6,382 bases of DNA. Origin: JBBPYA01 sp038200385. Lineage in GTDB: Bacteria; Actinomycetota; Actinomycetes; Mycobacteriales; Geodermatophilaceae. Positions within the stretch are counted from its first letter, which is position 1, and every line of letters starts with the position of its first letter. The position numbers and the translations under genes are program-made. The stretch covers positions 1-6,382 of the forward strand of contig JBBPYA010000356.1 of NCBI GenBank assembly GCA_038200385.1, given 5' to 3'. Below are positions 5,323 to 6,382 of this stretch, piece after piece. The notes under the pieces are model-generated. The model was not told where the DNA came from and searched no databases. It saw only the letters and a program-made list of their open reading frames with translations.

Positions 5323-6192
5323 GTGACCGGGCCGGCCGGCGCCCGCCGGCGCACCATCCGCGACTCCCTCGGTGTCGGCGGGGCGGTGGGCCTGTACGGC
5401 GCGGCCTTCGGAGCGGCGGCCACCACGGCCGGCCTGTCGGTGCTGCAGGCCTGCACCTTGAGCCTGGTGATGTTCACCGGCGCTTCCCAGTTCGCCCTGG
5501 TCGGCGTGCTCGGCGCCGGAGGAGCACCGCTGGCCGCGGTGGCCAGCTCGCTGCTGCTGGGCGCCCGCAACACAATGTACGGGCTGCGGTTGGCCGGTCC
5601 CCTCGATGTGACCGGCGCCCGGCGGGTGCTGGCCGCACACGCGGTGATCGACGAGACGACCGCGATGACGCTTGCTGCGCCCACCCCGGCCACCGGTCGG
5701 CTGGCGTTCGCGGTCACCGGCGCCAGCATCTACCTCGGCTGGAACGTGTCGACGCTGGCCGGCGCCCTGGGGGCGCAGCTGCTCGGCGAGGGCGCGCAGG
5801 CCGCGCTCGACGCGGTCGTGCCGGCCGCGTTCCTTGCGTTGCTCTGGCCGCGCTTGCGGCAGGGGGCGGCCGACCGGCGGGTGGCCGCCGGCGGCGCGGT
5901 GATCGCGCTGGCCCTCACCCCGCTGGTCCCAGCCGGCGTCCAGGTGATGCTGGCCGCGCTGGCGGTGGGGTTGGGACTCGTGGGCCGATCGGCCGGGGGC
6001 GGCCGTGAGTCGCACCGGGCCGGGCCCTGGTGCTGGTGCTGGTGCTCGGCGGAGCCGGCCGTGAGCCGGTTCGGTGGCCTCCCCGGATCGGCCGCGACCC
6101 GGGCGGGCAGGCCGCCTACAGCGGTTCGGACGCGGGCCGGCGGGCCGCCCGCAGCGGCTCGGCTGCGGCGAGATCGGACGGTCCGGCGATGA
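5323..6192 (+). CDS. azlC: AzlC-family permease subunit, branched-chain amino acid exporter type
   Basis: AzlC forms a two-subunit exporter with AzlD. In Bacillus the pair exports branched-chain amino acids and 4-azaleucine. Family features are several hydrophobic helices over residues 15-220, FTGASQFALVG (51-61), LLGARNTMYGLRL (78-90), HAVIDETTAM (106-115) and YLGWNVSTLAGALG (137-150). GTG 5323 lies seven bases after the MarR stop, with GGAG at 5308-5311. The conserved part ends near residue 222. The remaining 67 residues contain WCWCWC (237-241 region) and an Arg/Pro-rich stretch that looks like out-of-frame GC-rich DNA. One added base in the G5 run at 5995-5999 would end the protein at TGA 6006-6008 with about 228 residues, the usual AzlC size. 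Against this, the long frame ends as ATGA on the azlD start. The substrate is inferred from the family only. Confidence 0.85.
   Translation: MTGPAGARRRTIRDSLGVGGAVGLYGAAFGAAATTAGLSVLQACTLSLVMFTGASQFALVGVLGAGGAPLAAVASSLLLGARNTMYGLRLAGPLDVTGARRVLAAHAVIDETTAMTLAAPTPATGRLAFAVTGASIYLGWNVSTLAGALGAQLLGEGAQAALDAVVPAAFLALLWPRLRQGAADRRVAAGGAVIALALTPLVPAGVQVMLAALAVGLGLVGRSAGGGRESHRAGPWCWCWCSAEPAVSRFGGLPGSAATRAGRPPTAVRTRAGGPPAAARLRRDRTVRR
6027..6044 (+). repeat. Three tandem copies of CTGGTG
   Basis: The hexamer is repeated exactly three times within the atypical azlC tail. It reads as alternating Trp-Cys in the azlC frame and as alternating Leu-Val in the azlD frame. Gain or loss of a unit would not change frame. 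Confidence 0.8.
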
Positions 6193-6382
6193 TCTGGACC
6201 GCCGTTCTGGTCGCGGCGATCGGCTGCTACCTGCTCAAGTACGCCGGGCTCGCCGCTCCTGAGGCGGCGCTGCGCCACCCCGTCGTACGCCGGGCGGTGG
6301 AGTTGGTGCCTGCCGCCATGCTGGCCGCCCTCGTCGTGGTGCAGGCCTTCAGCACCGGGTCGGGACTGACCCTGGACTCCCG
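6189..6382 (+). CDS. azlD: AzlD-family subunit, 5' part (cut by window end)
   Basis: The frame runs open to the end of the window, giving 64 codons of a protein normally about 100-110 residues long. It starts MIWTAVLVAAIGCYLLKY, a hydrophobic first helix with the Gly-x-Tyr/Leu pattern common in AzlD, continues with VVRRAVELVPAAMLAALVVV (a basic turn followed by a second helix containing the family-typical P-AM-LAAL pattern), and ends in AFSTGSGLTLDSR. AzlD is the small partner of AzlC. The ATG overlaps the azlC TGA (ATGA), the usual sign of translational coupling. The same frame is open upstream to 6009 after a TGA at 6006, so a longer N-terminus from a GTG at 6030-6042 is possible but less likely. 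Confidence 0.82.
   Translation, partial: MIWTAVLVAAIGCYLLKYAGLAAPEAALRHPVVRRAVELVPAAMLAALVVVQAFSTGSGLTLDS

Noticed and set aside
4749..5729. 326-codon minus-strand frame across the MarR gene and azlC
   Set aside because: It is antisense to two recognisable genes, has no domain, and is stop-poor only because of base composition.
6024..6050. CTGGTG tandem repeat as a phase-variation switch, or WCWCWC as a metal-binding motif
   Set aside because: The six-base unit cannot change the frame, and only three copies are present. The Trp-Cys alternation is a direct product of the repeat in what may be the wrong frame.
1..6382. CRISPR arrays, tRNA or rRNA genes, insertion sequences, attachment sites
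   Set aside because: I saw no regularly spaced repeats, cloverleaf-forming segments, transposase motifs or flanking inverted repeats by reading both strands.

Overview
The window is a high-GC chromosomal segment (strongly G/C-biased third codon positions, GTG starts, TAnnnT-type -10 boxes, U-less GC hairpin terminator). It comes from an actinomycete. The gene order sigE-like sigma factor, zinc-finger anti-sigma factor, membrane HtrA protease, tatB, with mrp nearby, matches the sigE-rseA-htrA-tatB neighbourhood known from Mycobacterium and many other Actinobacteria. I cannot name the genus from the sequence alone.

Layout. Positions 48-2899 (+) carry the envelope-stress module: an ECF sigma factor, its RseA-type anti-sigma factor (here with a predicted membrane segment), and an HtrA/DegP-type serine protease with a long cytoplasmic N-terminus, one membrane anchor and an outward-facing protease plus PDZ domain. 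A TatB protein-export subunit follows at 2966-3493, possibly with its own promoter. A GC-rich hairpin at 3494-3523 separates it from the convergent mrp gene (3527-4657, -), which encodes an Fe-S cluster carrier ATPase. Upstream of mrp, a divergent intergenic region (4658-4841) leads into a second rightward unit. This holds a MarR-family regulator, an AzlC permease subunit and the start of an AzlD subunit cut off by the window end, and it is a probable branched-chain amino acid (or similar) exporter with its own regulator.

How the genes work together. SigE would be held by the anti-sigma factor until envelope damage. HtrA and TatB act on protein quality and export at the same membrane, which suits co-regulation. 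The MarR-azlC-azlD cluster looks like a separate, self-regulated efflux unit.

The region is mostly core and ordinary, and I see no convincing undescribed system. The parts worth a second look are at gene junctions. An AT-rich inverted repeat lies across the putative MarR -10 box and a leaderless ATG. That ATG opens a 29-codon ORF whose stop overlaps the MarR GTG start. The sigE/rseA junction holds a GTGA overlap in the wrong frame. The azlC C-terminus does not look like family sequence and may reflect a frameshift.
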